Source of the DNA: Arthrobacter sp. CJ23
GTDB taxonomy: Bacteria; Actinomycetota; Actinomycetes; Actinomycetales; Micrococcaceae
Assembly (NCBI RefSeq): GCF_024741795.1
Contig: NZ_CP102950.1
Coordinates: 4,216,001 to 4,280,000 of the forward strand
DNA length: 64,000 bases
Reading direction: 5' to 3'
Shown here: one piece after another, positions 6,855 to 15,366 of the stretch
Numbering within the stretch: position 1 is the first letter of the stretch
Layout: every line of letters starts with the position of its first letter
The notes under the pieces: generated by a model
What the model was told of the DNA's origin: nothing
What the model saw: only the letters and a program-made list of their open reading frames with translations
The model's database searches: none
Position numbers and translations under genes: made by a program

Positions 6855-9377
6855 CTATTTCAGCTTGAAGTTCGCGCTGATGCTGGAACCGTCGGCTGCC
6901 GTCATGGTGAGCTTGTAGCAGCTGCCCGGGGTGGCCGGCGTCTTCCAGTTGTAGATGAACTGGCCGCCGGTGGCGTCATAACGGAGCGATGTATTGCCGC
7001 TTGCCGTCAGCTCGATGTCGTCAAGGAACTCCAGGGTGCACTTGATCTTGGCGGCATTCAGCGACACGAGGCTCGTGTCCGTCAGCTCGGTTGCACCGGC
7101 GAACACCTCGAACTTCGCCGGGACGGTGCTGCCTCCCTTCACCGTGTTCAGCACGCCGCCCATGTCAATCGGCTGGTAGAAGCCCTTGAGCGTCCAGGCC
7201 ATGACGGTGTAGCTCTGCTGTGCCGTGGCGGTCCGGCCGGCGTTGTCCATGGCCGTTGCCGTCAGCGTGTGCGTGCCCACCTGGGTGGAGTAGCCGGTGA
7301 CCACGCAGCCGGCGGGGCCGGAGACGTCATCAGATGCGGTGCACGTGGGCACGGATCCCACCGAACCGAAGTAGGCATTGCCCAGCGTCGAGTTGAAAGC
7401 CGCCGTCGGGTTGCCCTTGTCGATCTTGAACGTGCGGCTGTCGGCTCCCGCCGGCGTGACGTTTCCGGCAATGTCTTCGAACCAGGGGCTCTGGACGGAC
7501 ACCGCCGGACCTTCGCCCGACGACGTTGCCCACTGGGTGTCCGATGACAGTCCCGACGCCTCGTCAGTCCCGGTGAAAAGGACGTCGACGTCGGAGGTGT
7601 ACCAGCCGTTGGCCCCTTCGGTTCCGCTGGCACTGGTGTAGGCAACGGCGGGTGCCGTCTTGTCGATCTTGAACGTCGGGGTGACCGCCCCGGCTGCGGT
7701 CACGTTGCCGGCATTGTCGCTGAACTCCGGGCTGGGAACGGCGACGGCGGATCCCTCACCGCTGGAGGTCACCGAACCGGTGGCCGAGGCAGGGCCGGAG
7801 GTGGCATCCGTGGCGGTGAACGTGGCGGTGACGTCCGAGGTGTACCAGCCTGCATTGCCGGCGGTTCCACTGGTGTCCGTGAGGGCCACGTCCGGTGCCG
7901 TCTTGTCGATCTTGAACGTCGGGGTGACCGCCCCGGCGGCCGTCACGTTGCCGGCGTTGTCCGTGAACTCCGGGCTGGGAACGGCGACGGCGGATCCCTC
8001 ACCGCTGGAGGTCACCGAACCGGTGGCCGAGGCAGGGCCGGAGGTGGCATCCGTGCCGGTGAACGTGGCGATGACGTCCGAGGTGTACCAGTCCCCGTTG
8101 CCGGCCGTTCCACTGGTGTCCGTGAGGGCCACGTCCGGTGCCGTCTTGTCGATCTTGAACGTCGGGGTCAGCGCACCGGCGGCCGCAACGTTGCCGGCGT
8201 TGTCCGTGAACTCCGGGCTGGGAACGGCGACGGCGGATCCTTCACCGTTGGAGGTCGCTGAGCCGGTGGCCGAGGCAGGGCCGGAGGTGGCATCCGTTGC
8301 CGTGAACGTGGCGGTGACGTCCGAGGTGTACCAGCCCGCGTTGCCGGCGGTGCCTGCAACGTCGGTGAGGGCCACGTCCGGTGCCGTGCCGTCCTTCTTG
8401 ATGGAAACGGTCACCGGGCCGGTGGGCCCGCCGCCGCTGCTTGTTGCGGAGCAGCTGTAGTCCCCGGGGAGCTGGTCGAGCGTGATGACAGCGTCCACGC
8501 AGCCCACCTTGGACAGGGTGCTGGGCGAATCGGCCTCCGCGACCGTCCAGACCAAGGACACTGCACTGCGGTACCAGCCGTTGAAGCCGTCCGGGGTGGT
8601 GGGGGTGAGCGTGTAGCCGACGCCTGGCGCAGTGGCGTCGGTGATGCTGTAGCTCAGCGAACTGGCGGCCGTGAGGCCGCCTTGGTCAGTGTAGGAGCAA
8701 CTGGCCTCCTGCGAGCCGACGCCGGTGGCGCCGTCGGGACCCGTCATCGCGGCCAGCGTGGCCGGGAAGGAGCTCGGCCCGTCCTCATTGTCAGCCACGT
8801 TGCATACTGCGGCCGGCACAGAACCCTTCGCGTAGGAGGCGCCGGCAGCGACCCCGCTAATGGTCAGGACAGGGGCGGTGTTGGCCGGGGGAGCAACGTT
8901 GACGACGAACGTCGCGGGCGCGAGAGTGAAGGTGCCTCCCGAGTTGTTGGAGGCGACAGATGCGGTCACCGTGGCCGAGCCTGCCGCCACGGGGTGCACA
9001 ACAACCGTTGGCGTGGAACCGCAGGAAGTGAAAGACACCTGCGGTGTGACGATGGTGGCCACCGAAGTATTGCTTGAGGCGATGTTCAGCGTAAGGACAG
9101 CACTTCCGGTCAGATTGCATCCGCTCTTTCCGTCCCCGTTCCTGGGGACCACCGCCAGCAGCGTGCTGCCGTTTGCCCCGCCCACGTTCAGGGGCATGAC
9201 CTCGGCCACGGTGTCGACGGTCCCATCGAGAGTGTTGTAGATATCGTCGGCGCGCGCCACCCCGGCACCCGCCAACAGCAGGGCCCCAGCCGCTAGAACG
9301 GCGCCCGTCCTGAGCGCCGCATGCCGAAGGTATTTTCTTGCCGGCTCCGTCTTCAGATTCCCCAGCAAATCGTTCAT
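6855..9377 (-). CDS. Large secreted Ig-like repeat protein with PxKF C-terminus
   Basis: 840 residues with a Sec signal peptide (basic start, hydrophobic 24-42, cleavage near VARA-DD at about 43). Residues about 45-160 hold Cys-containing beta-rich domains. From about 325 to 655 there are four tandem Ig-like units of about 81 residues, each with [31 protein letters not shown] and EFTDNAGNV; the last unit is more divergent. A further Ig-like segment with paired Cys follows, then a C-terminal domain (about 735-840) with [20 protein letters not shown] and VPAKFEVF, the PxKF signature found at the ends of actinobacterial exported repeat proteins. No LPxTG or membrane anchor, so it is predicted to be released or loosely surface-bound. 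GGAGG lies 7 bases before the ATG. Confidence 0.9.
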   Translation of the reverse strand: MNDLLGNLKTEPARKYLRHAALRTGAVLAAGALLLAGAGVARADDIYNTLDGTVDTVAEVMPLNVGGANGSTLLAVVPRNGDGKSGCNLTGSAVLTLNIASSNTSVATIVTPQVSFTSCGSTPTVVVHPVAAGSATVTASVASNNSGGTFTLAPATFVVNVAPPANTAPVLTISGVAAGASYAKGSVPAAVCNVADNEDGPSSFPATLAAMTGPDGATGVGSQEASCSYTDQGGLTAASSLSYSITDATAPGVGYTLTPTTPDGFNGWYRSAVSLVWTVAEADSPSTLSKVGCVDAVITLDQLPGDYSCSATSSGGGPTGPVTVSIKKDGTAPDVALTDVAGTAGNAGWYTSDVTATFTATDATSGPASATGSATSNGEGSAVAVPSPEFTDNAGNVAAAGALTPTFKIDKTAPDVALTDTSGTAGNGDWYTSDVIATFTGTDATSGPASATGSVTSSGEGSAVAVPSPEFTDNAGNVTAAGAVTPTFKIDKTAPDVALTDTSGTAGNAGWYTSDVTATFTATDATSGPASATGSVTSSGEGSAVAVPSPEFSDNAGNVTAAGAVTPTFKIDKTAPAVAYTSASGTEGANGWYTSDVDVLFTGTDEASGLSSDTQWATSSGEGPAVSVQSPWFEDIAGNVTPAGADSRTFKIDKGNPTAAFNSTLGNAYFGSVGSVPTCTASDDVSGPAGCVVTGYSTQVGTHTLTATAMDNAGRTATAQQSYTVMAWTLKGFYQPIDMGGVLNTVKGGSTVPAKFEVFAGATELTDTSLVSLNAAKIKCTLEFLDDIELTASGNTSLRYDATGGQFIYNWKTPATPGSCYKLTMTAADGSSISANFKLK
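7420..8390 (-). repeat. Four-unit 243-bp tandem coding repeat
   Basis: Units of 243 bp recur, for example the CTTGTCGATCTTGAACGTCG segment at about 7659, 7902 and 8145. The middle two or three units are nearly identical at DNA level and the outermost are more diverged. This indicates recent duplication or conversion within the secreted-protein gene. Confidence 0.9.
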
Positions 9378-9456
9378 TGGAATGCCTCCCTCATGGCAGT
9401 GCGACCGGCCGGACGCAACGTAGTCTCACCGTAGGCTCGGGCCCCAAGCCGGCACA

Positions 9457-9501
9457 CGAGTAGTCCCCACTCGACTTCCCGCACCGAGTACTCGACTTTC
9501 C
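9457..9501. promoter_or_regulatory. Cluster of CGAGT/ACTCG inverted sites (LuxR-type regulator?)
   Basis: Within the 369-bp gap 9378-9746 are CGAGT-7-ACTCG (9457-9473) and the perfect palindrome CGAGTACTCG (9485-9494). ACTCGACTTCCC and ACTCGACTTTCC also repeat 20-21 bp apart, about two helical turns. Such TACTCGA-like sites are typical of NarL/LuxR response-regulator targets. The cluster lies 80-125 bp upstream of the secreted repeat protein start, so it may control that gene. The rest of the gap shows only a CCGCCGTTA direct repeat near 9630 and the promoter at 9674. Confidence 0.4.
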
Positions 9502-9673
9502 TGCAGCGCCTTGAACCCGGCTACTTGGTTTGGGGATCCTTCACCTGCGGAAACACTCGCCTTCACAAGCCGAAACACCGGCCGACATGCTGGCTGAAAA
9601 CGGTCCGAATGTGACCCCTACTGACCCGCCGTTAACCGCCGTTACCCCCTGTATCCCAGCGTTTCAAACGGCT

Positions 9674-9702
9674 TTGACCGGCTTCCGGAGCTGCCGGATA
9701 GT
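9674..9702 (+). promoter_or_regulatory. Promoter for binding-protein gene
   Basis: TTGACC (9674-9679), 17-bp spacer, GATAGT (9697-9702), giving a leader of about 40 bases before the start at 9747. Confidence 0.5.
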
Positions 9703-9746
9703 TGCAGCCACAAGCAAGCATCCACACACTTTCGAAGGGCATTCCC

Positions 9747-10730
9747 ATGGCATTTTCTGCCGTCACATCAGGCACAGTGGTCACACTTGCCGCGGTCACC
9801 ATCCTGGGGCTGGCAGCCTGCTCGGACCCGGGCGCGACGGCGGCGACAGCACCGTCGTCGGGCTCTGCTTCCAGCACGGCGGCCAAAGAATTCAACCTGA
9901 CGCCGGAGCAGAACCGCATCAAGGTCACGGTGGACTCCGCGGCCGCCGCGCTGGTGCCGGCGGCCGTCAAGGCGGACGGCAAACTCACCGTCGTCACCAC
10001 CGGCGGCACAGCCCCGCTGAGCCTGTTCGCCACGGATAACAAAACGCTCATCGGCAGCGAAGTGGACATCGCCTATGCGGTGGGCGAGAGCCTGGGACTG
10101 CAGGTCGAGGTGCTGCCGGTGGCATGGGCCGACTGGCCGCTGGGAGTTGAGTCCGGCAAGTACGAGGCGGTCCTGTCCAACGTCACCGTCACCGAGGCCC
10201 GCAAGGAGAAGTTCGACTTCGCCACCTACCGGAACGACCTCCTGGGCTTCTACGCCAAGACCGACTCGACCATCGGCGTCATCAAGGAAGCCAAGGATGT
10301 TGCCGGCAAGCGCATCATCGTCGGCTCGGGCACCAATCAGGAAGCCATCCTGGTGCGCTGGGACGAAGAGAACAAGGCCAAGGGCCTCGCACCGGTCGAG
10401 TTCCAGTATTACGACGACGACTCCGCCTCCACGCTGGCACTCCAGTCCGGCCGCGCGGACCTGACGTTCGGCCCCAACGCCGGAGCCGCATACAAGGCAG
10501 CCAAGGACGGCAAGACCAAGGAAGTGGGCACGCTCAACGGCGGATGGCCCCTGACGGCCGAAATCGCCTTCACCACCAAAAAGGGCAACGGCTTGGCCGT
10601 TGCGGCCCAGGCAGCCCTCAACCACCTCATCAAGGAGGGCAGCTACACCAAGATCCTGGACCGCTGGGGACTCACCTCCGAGGCCATCCAGGCGTCCGAG
10701 CTGAACCCGGCCGGCCTGCCCAAGAAGTAG
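9747..10730 (+). CDS. Orphan amino-acid ABC transporter binding lipoprotein
   Basis: 327 residues. A lipoprotein signal ends in the lipobox GLAAC (Cys25), followed by an Ala/Ser-rich linker and the solute-binding family 3 fold (KLTVVTTGGTAPLSLFATDN at about 85, IGSEVDIAYAVGESLGLQVE at about 107, [13 protein letters not shown]). ATG at 9747 has GAAGGG 7 bases upstream. It has no permease or ATPase beside it and is followed by a terminator, so it is monocistronic. It resembles the binding protein at 23369-24403 (shared [14 protein letters not shown], ILALxSGRxDL-type and DRWGL motifs), so it may deliver ligand to that transporter's permease, as paired binding proteins do in the Bacillus cystine system. 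Ligand unknown; polar amino acid likely. Confidence 0.9.
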   Translation: MAFSAVTSGTVVTLAAVTILGLAACSDPGATAATAPSSGSASSTAAKEFNLTPEQNRIKVTVDSAAAALVPAAVKADGKLTVVTTGGTAPLSLFATDNKTLIGSEVDIAYAVGESLGLQVEVLPVAWADWPLGVESGKYEAVLSNVTVTEARKEKFDFATYRNDLLGFYAKTDSTIGVIKEAKDVAGKRIIVGSGTNQEAILVRWDEENKAKGLAPVEFQYYDDDSASTLALQSGRADLTFGPNAGAAYKAAKDGKTKEVGTLNGGWPLTAEIAFTTKKGNGLAVAAQAALNHLIKEGSYTKILDRWGLTSEAIQASELNPAGLPKK

Positions 10731-10768
10731 CGCCGGCGCGGCGCATGTTGGCCGGCGCCGCGCGCAGT

Positions 10769-10808
10769 CCCTGGCGACGCCGGAATTCCGGTGTCGCCAG
10801 GGGCTTTT
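10769..10808 (+). terminator. Rho-independent terminator
   Basis: Fifteen-pair stem (one G-T pair) CCCTGGCGACGCCGG / CCGGTGTCGCCAGGG with AATT loop, then CTTTT, 38 bp after the binding-protein stop. Confidence 0.85.
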
Positions 10809-10843
10809 CCGCGTCGCAGACGAATAGGGCATAGTAGGGAACC

Positions 10844-11797
10844 ATGAGCCACCGCCTCGCCATCCTCGACGACTACCAGGGTGTCGCCTACGATTACGCC
10901 CCTTGGGACCAGCTCGCCGTCCACGGCATCGGCGTCACGGTCTTCGGCGAACCCTTCCAGGACGAAGAGTCCCTCATCCAGGCACTCCGCGGCTTCAGCA
11001 TCGTTGTTGCCATGCGCGAACGCACGGCCTTCAACGCCGCCCGGCTCCATCAGCTGCCCCGGCTGAAACTGCTGGTCACCACCGGGATGGCCAACTCCTC
11101 GATCGACATCGAGGCCGCAAGGGAGCTCGGAATCACGGTCTGCGGCACGGGCGGTTCCCCCGCCGCGGCTCCGGAAATGACGTGGGCGCTGCTGCTGGCG
11201 GCCGCCCGGAACCTGCAGTTCGAAGGCAACGCGATGCGTGCCGGACGCCTGCAAAGCACTGTGGGCTTCGAACTCTCCGGCAAGACCCTCGGTGTGCTGG
11301 GCCTGGGCAAGATCGGGAGCAAGGTGGCCGGCTACGCGCGGGCCTTCGGCATGGACGTGATCGCTTGGAGCCCCAACCTCCGCGAGGAAACCGCCGCTGC
11401 CGCCGGCGTCCGCAGAGTCAGCAAGGACGCGCTGTTCCGGGAGGCCGACGTCGTCTCCGTGCACGTCCGGCTCTCCGAACGCTCCCACGGGGTGGTGGGC
11501 GAGGAGGAACTGCGGTTGCTCGGCCCGGACGGGATCCTGGTCAACACCGCGCGCGGCCCCCTGGTGGACGGGGACGCCCTGCTCCGCGGCCTCAACGAGG
11601 GCTGGCTGGGCGGCGCGGCCCTGGACGTGTACGACGTGGAGCCCCTCCCCGCCGACCATCCGCTCCTGAGTGCTCCACGCACCGTACTGACCCCGCACCT
11701 GGGCTATGTCACCGCCGAAAGCTATGCCCGCTTCTACGGTGAAGCCTTTGAGGATGTCCAGGCCTGGGCGCAGGGCAAGCCCCTCCGGGTGATTTAG
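10844..11797 (+). CDS. D-2-hydroxyacid dehydrogenase family protein
   Basis: 317 residues. Substrate domain at both ends and a central NAD-binding Rossmann domain (about 100-285) with VLGLGKIGSKVAGYARAFGM. The family's catalytic triad is visible: Arg in VNTARGPLVDGDALL (about 230), Glu in DVYDVEPLPADHPL (about 262) and His in LTPHLGYVTAES (about 284). It probably reduces a 2-keto acid to a D-2-hydroxy acid or the reverse with NAD(P)H; the exact substrate is not evident. N-terminal HRLAILDDYQGVA marks the subgroup often annotated as D-2-hydroxyacid dehydrogenase rather than SerA. The GNAT gene starts 3 bases after its stop, so the two are cotranscribed. Confidence 0.92.
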   Translation: MSHRLAILDDYQGVAYDYAPWDQLAVHGIGVTVFGEPFQDEESLIQALRGFSIVVAMRERTAFNAARLHQLPRLKLLVTTGMANSSIDIEAARELGITVCGTGGSPAAAPEMTWALLLAAARNLQFEGNAMRAGRLQSTVGFELSGKTLGVLGLGKIGSKVAGYARAFGMDVIAWSPNLREETAAAAGVRRVSKDALFREADVVSVHVRLSERSHGVVGEEELRLLGPDGILVNTARGPLVDGDALLRGLNEGWLGGAALDVYDVEPLPADHPLLSAPRTVLTPHLGYVTAESYARFYGEAFEDVQAWAQGKPLRVI

Positions 11798-11799
11798 GG

Positions 11800-12297
11800 A
11801 TGCCTGTGGACTTTGAGAGCTCCCTTCCCGCGGGTCTTGGCTTCCGCCCCGCGCTCCCCGACGACGCCGCATGGATCGCCGAGCTGCGCGCCGTGGTCAT
11901 GCGCCCGGACCTTGAACGGCTGGGCCGCTGGGACCCGGTCCGGGTGCGCGAGCGCTTCCTCGCCTCGTTCCAGCCGGAGCACAGCCTGGTGATTGTGGTG
12001 GACGGGCGCGACGCCGGCCTCATCGCGGCCCGCCCCGAAGAAGACGCCACCTGGATCGAGCACTTCTACCTCGGCCCGGAATTCCAGGGCCGCGGAATCG
12101 GGGCGGCCGCCCTCCGGCACGCCATGGCCACGACGCAGGACGGTCGCCCGTTCCGGCTCAATGTGCTCCAGGGCAGCGCAGCGCGCCGGCTCTACGAACG
12201 CCACGGCTTCGTCCTGGAAAGCGAAGACCCGGTGGACGTGTTCATGGTGGCTGACGCAGCTGACGGCTGTGGCCCCGGCACCCTACCGCCCCTGTAG
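11800..12297 (+). CDS. GNAT family N-acetyltransferase
   Basis: 165 residues with the GNAT core at about 16-140. The acetyl-CoA motif A reads FYLGPEFQGRGIGAAALRHA (Q/R-x-x-G-x-G/A), and motif B holds NVLQGSAARRLYERHGFVLE. Starts 2 bases after the stop of the hydroxyacid dehydrogenase gene, so the pair forms an operon and translation may be coupled. Acceptor substrate unknown; the short, acidic C-terminus gives no clue. Converges on the GntR gene with a 26-bp gap. Confidence 0.88.
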   Translation: MPVDFESSLPAGLGFRPALPDDAAWIAELRAVVMRPDLERLGRWDPVRVRERFLASFQPEHSLVIVVDGRDAGLIAARPEEDATWIEHFYLGPEFQGRGIGAAALRHAMATTQDGRPFRLNVLQGSAARRLYERHGFVLESEDPVDVFMVADAADGCGPGTLPPL

Positions 12298-12323
12298 GCG
12301 TCCGTGATGGAGAAACACATCAG

Positions 12324-13109
12324 CTAGAGTCGCCCGCGGCGCCGCGCGAGGGAACTGACCGCGGCCGAGTTGTGCACTGTGAACGAAACAGTTCCCGGAA
12401 GGAAACGGTCTTCCGACCACAGCAGCGGCACACCCGCCGGATCCGTGGCTCGCCGGATTTCCCGGAGCAAGCCAGTGCCTTCGGCGCAACCCAGGGTGTG
12501 GGCGTCGGTCGGATCCGCGGCCACGATGTCGATGGTGTGCTCGCTATCCGCGAACACGACGCCGGAAGCGTCGAGGACCGCTGTGTGGGAGAGGGGGTCC
12601 GGGGCGAGCCCACCGATCGCCGCGCCGATCCTGGACGGATACACGGTACGCTCCAGCATCACGGGGACCCGTCCGAGGAGCCTGACCCGGAGCACCTCGG
12701 TAATCTCATCCCCGGCGCCGAGCTGGAGGACTTCGACTTCGGCGACGGTGGCCGGCCGGACCCGGTTGTGGATGGTGCGCGCACCGGGCTCCTCCCCCTG
12801 GGACCTAGCCCAAGCCGTGAAACTCAACAGTTCCTGAAAGCTCTGGGTCCTCGCCGTGCCCAAGACCACGCGCCGGGTTCCGCGCCGGGACGTCACCAGG
12901 CCGTTGGCCCGCAGCAGTGCCAGTGCGTTGCGCACCGTACCCCGGGATACTCCGTACTGTTCCGCCAAGCTCTCCTCGCTGGGGAGCCGTCCGTTGCTTC
13001 CGAACTCTCCGGCCTCGATCTCCAGGCGCATATTGGCTGCCAACTTTCGATACTGGGCACCTTCAGTCTTCGCGCGCACGCCATCCCGTTTTGATTCCTC
13101 GTCAACCAT
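12324..13109 (-). CDS. GntR-family regulator with UTRA domain (HutC/PhnF type)
   Basis: 261 residues. N-terminal GntR winged helix at about 18-85 (YRKLAANMRLEIEAGEFGSN, GRLPSEESLAEQYGVSRGTV, RNALALLRANGLVTSRRGTR), then a UTRA ligand-binding domain at about 105-250 (ITEVLRVRLLGRVPVMLERT). It is divergent from the six-gene transporter-hydrolase operon starting at 13274. A perfect AAGTTG-TATAGC-CAACTT palindrome in front of that operon has the central TATAG seen in HutC/PhnF-type operators. The natural reading is a ligand-relieved repressor of the operon; the effector is probably the imported compound or a sugar/phosphate derivative. Confidence 0.9.
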   Translation of the reverse strand: MVDEESKRDGVRAKTEGAQYRKLAANMRLEIEAGEFGSNGRLPSEESLAEQYGVSRGTVRNALALLRANGLVTSRRGTRRVVLGTARTQSFQELLSFTAWARSQGEEPGARTIHNRVRPATVAEVEVLQLGAGDEITEVLRVRLLGRVPVMLERTVYPSRIGAAIGGLAPDPLSHTAVLDASGVVFADSEHTIDIVAADPTDAHTLGCAEGTGLLREIRRATDPAGVPLLWSEDRFLPGTVSFTVHNSAAVSSLARRRGRL

Positions 13110-13243
13110 TCCCCCACGGTACAGCGAATCGGCGAAATCCCCCGCAAATCAATGACTTTACACCGACAGTGCTCGGACGGTTCATCCACGCACCCCTCCC
13201 CGTTCACCCGACGTACACCCTTGGCACTGATAGTGGTTTTGAC

Positions 13244-13261
13244 AAGTTGTATAGCCAACTT
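13244..13261. promoter_or_regulatory. GntR/UTRA operator AAGTTG-TATAGC-CAACTT
   Basis: Perfect 6-bp arms around TATAGC, ending 13 bp before the ATG of the binding-protein gene and just ahead of its AGGAG. It would overlap the -10 region or the transcript start. It resembles the PhnF consensus TGGTATAGACCA in its centre. Regulation by the divergent GntR gene is inferred. Confidence 0.6.
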
Positions 13262-13273
13262 TTAGGAGATGTC

Positions 13274-14425
13274 ATGAAAACCCCACTCCGCCGTTTCAGC
13301 GCCATGGGCGCCGCGGCTCTGCTTCTGGGCGGCCTGGCCGCCTGCTCCTCCGGCAACGCCGCCCCAGCCGAATCCAAGGGCGCCGTGGACTGGAAGACTG
13401 TCACCTCGGCCGAAGCTGGAGGCGGCATGGACGCCTTGATCGCAGCCGCCAAGAAGGAAGGCAAGCTCAACGCCATCGCCCTCCCGAACGACTGGGCCAA
13501 CTACGGAGAAGTCATCTCCACCTTCGAGAAGAAGTACGGCATCAAGGTAGAGGTGGAGAACCCAGACGCCTCGAGCGCGGACGAGCTCAACGCTGTGTCC
13601 TCCCGGAAGGGTCAGGACCGCTCCCCGGACGTCATCGACGTGGGGCACGACTTCGACGTCCAGGCCGCAAAGCAGGGCCTGCTGGCCCCGTACAAGGTGG
13701 CCTCGTTCGGCAAGATCCCGGACTCCCAGAAAGAGGCCACTGGCCTCTGGTACAACGACATGGGCGGCTACGTCTCCTTCGGCTGCGACGCCGGCCTGGT
13801 AGCCAAGTGCCCCACCAAGTTCTCCGAGCTGACCGATCCGCAGTACAAGGGCAAGGTGGCCCTCACCGGCAACCCCGCCAAGTCCTCCTCGGCCTACAGC
13901 GCCGTGTTCGCTGCCGCCCTCGCCAACGGGGGCTCCTTCGACAACGTCCAGCCGGGCCTCGACTTCTTCGCCAAGCTGAAGCAGATCGGCAACTTCAACC
14001 CGGTGGAAGCCACACCGGCCACCATGGAAAAGGGCGAGACGCCCATCGCCATCGTCTGGGACTACCGGAACGCTGCCTACGCCGATGATCTGAAGACCAA
14101 GGGCATCGAGTGGAAGGTCGCCATCCCGGAGGACGGCGTGTTCTCTCTCTACTACTCCCAGGCTATCGTGAAATGGGCCCCGCACCCGGCCGCTGCCCGC
14201 CTCTGGCAGGAGTTCCTCTACAGCACCGAGGGCCAGAATCTCTGGCTGAAGGGCTACGCCCGCCCGGTGCTCCTGCCTACCCTGATCGCTGACGGCACTG
14301 TGGACAAGGACTCCCTGGCCCGCCTGCCCAAGGTGGCGCAGGAGAAGACCAGCTACCCCTCAGAGGAGCAGGGCCAGAAGGCCAAGTCCACCGTGTCCGA
14401 CGGCTGGACGAAGGCCGTTTCCTGA
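13274..14425 (+). CDS. ABC transporter binding lipoprotein (AEP/Fe3+-type family)
   Basis: 383 residues. Lipoprotein signal with lipobox GLAAC (Cys24), then a family-1/6 type periplasmic binding fold: AAKKEGKLNAIALPNDWANY, ISTFEKKYGIKVEVENPDAS, PDVIDVGHDFDVQAAKQGLL and AIVWDYRNAAYADDLK. It is close in style to proteins binding 2-aminoethylphosphonate, spermidine or ferric iron. AGGAG lies 5 bases before ATG 13274; longer open frames upstream run through the operator and are rejected. First gene of a six-gene operon with overlapping starts (TGATG to the permease). Ligand unknown; the downstream phosphatase-type enzymes point to a phosphorylated or phosphonate compound. Confidence 0.9.
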   Translation: MKTPLRRFSAMGAAALLLGGLAACSSGNAAPAESKGAVDWKTVTSAEAGGGMDALIAAAKKEGKLNAIALPNDWANYGEVISTFEKKYGIKVEVENPDASSADELNAVSSRKGQDRSPDVIDVGHDFDVQAAKQGLLAPYKVASFGKIPDSQKEATGLWYNDMGGYVSFGCDAGLVAKCPTKFSELTDPQYKGKVALTGNPAKSSSAYSAVFAAALANGGSFDNVQPGLDFFAKLKQIGNFNPVEATPATMEKGETPIAIVWDYRNAAYADDLKTKGIEWKVAIPEDGVFSLYYSQAIVKWAPHPAAARLWQEFLYSTEGQNLWLKGYARPVLLPTLIADGTVDKDSLARLPKVAQEKTSYPSEEQGQKAKSTVSDGWTKAVS

Positions 14426-15366
14426 TGACCTCCGCCGCACCTGACGTCGTTGCGCACCGCGCCGTCGTCGCCGATGCGGGTGCCCAAACCCGGCGCCGTG
14501 AGCCCCACGCTCCCGGCCGCCGGGCCGCCCGCCCCTCCCCCGGCTGGCTCGGAGTATTCCCGCTGCTGGCCTTCGCCGCCGTCGCGCTGGGTCTCCCCGT
14601 GGCCGCCATGGCCGTCGGATCCGTCACCACCACCGACGACGCCGGCGCCACGTCCGTCACGGGCGCCAACTTCGCGGCTAGCTTCGACGGCCCATACCTG
14701 GAGAGCCTCCTGGGCAGCGTCCGCCTGTCCGCGCTCACAGCCTTCGTCGCCACGGTGGTCAGCCTGCCGATCGCCTACGCTATCGTCACCTCCCGGTTCC
14801 GCAGCCTGCGGGAAGCCGTGCTGTCCGCCTCCGGCGTGATCGCCAACTTCGGCGGCGTGCCCCTGGCCTTCGCCTTCGTGGCCACCCTCGGCAACGCCGG
14901 CGTCCTGACGGGCTTCTTCGGGCTCAAGGACAAAGGCTGGAGCCTCTACAACTTCTGGGGCCTGTCCATCGTCTACCTATACTTCCTGGTGCCCCTCATG
15001 GTGCTCACCCTCACCCCGGCGCTGGACGGCCTCAAACCCCAGTGGCGGGAGGCCGCACGGAACAACCGCGCCACGGGTTTCCAGTACTGGCGGCATGTGG
15101 CCCTCCCTATCCTGCTCCCCACCCTGCTCAGCGGCTTCGTACTGCTGTTCGGCAGCGCCTTCAGCGCCTACGCCACCGCGGCCGCCATGGTGGGCAGCTC
15201 CATCCCCTTGGTGACCGTGAAGATCGCCTCCGCCCTGACGGGCGACGTCCTGGTAGGGCAGGCGAACATCGCCCTGGCCCTCGGCATGGACATGATCGTC
15301 GTGGCCGCCCTGGTGATGGGCATCCAGCTCCTGCTGCAGCGGAGGACCTCGGCATGGCTCTCCTGA
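14425..15366 (+). CDS. ABC transporter permease (first)
   Basis: 313 residues with six predicted helices after a 40-residue Arg/Ala/Pro-rich cytoplasmic tail. The BPD_transp_1 EAA loop is seen as LKPQWREAARNNRATGFQYW (about 205-225), which docks on the ATPase. Family features match the PhnU/AEP or PotB-like permeases that pair with family-6 binding proteins. Start shares one base with the stop of the binding-protein gene (TGATG), and the last 13 bases overlap the next permease. Works as a heterodimer with the product of 15354-16217. Confidence 0.9.
   Translation: MTSAAPDVVAHRAVVADAGAQTRRREPHAPGRRAARPSPGWLGVFPLLAFAAVALGLPVAAMAVGSVTTTDDAGATSVTGANFAASFDGPYLESLLGSVRLSALTAFVATVVSLPIAYAIVTSRFRSLREAVLSASGVIANFGGVPLAFAFVATLGNAGVLTGFFGLKDKGWSLYNFWGLSIVYLYFLVPLMVLTLTPALDGLKPQWREAARNNRATGFQYWRHVALPILLPTLLSGFVLLFGSAFSAYATAAAMVGSSIPLVTVKIASALTGDVLVGQANIALALGMDMIVVAALVMGIQLLLQRRTSAWLS

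Noticed and set aside
7420..8390. Possible CRISPR or minisatellite array
   Set aside because: The units are 243-bp coding repeats without spacers; no cas genes are in the window.
7660..8460. Plus-strand 266-codon frame over the Ig-repeat region
   Set aside because: It is the complement of the repeat gene, which has a signal peptide, Ig-like units and PxKF domain on the minus strand.
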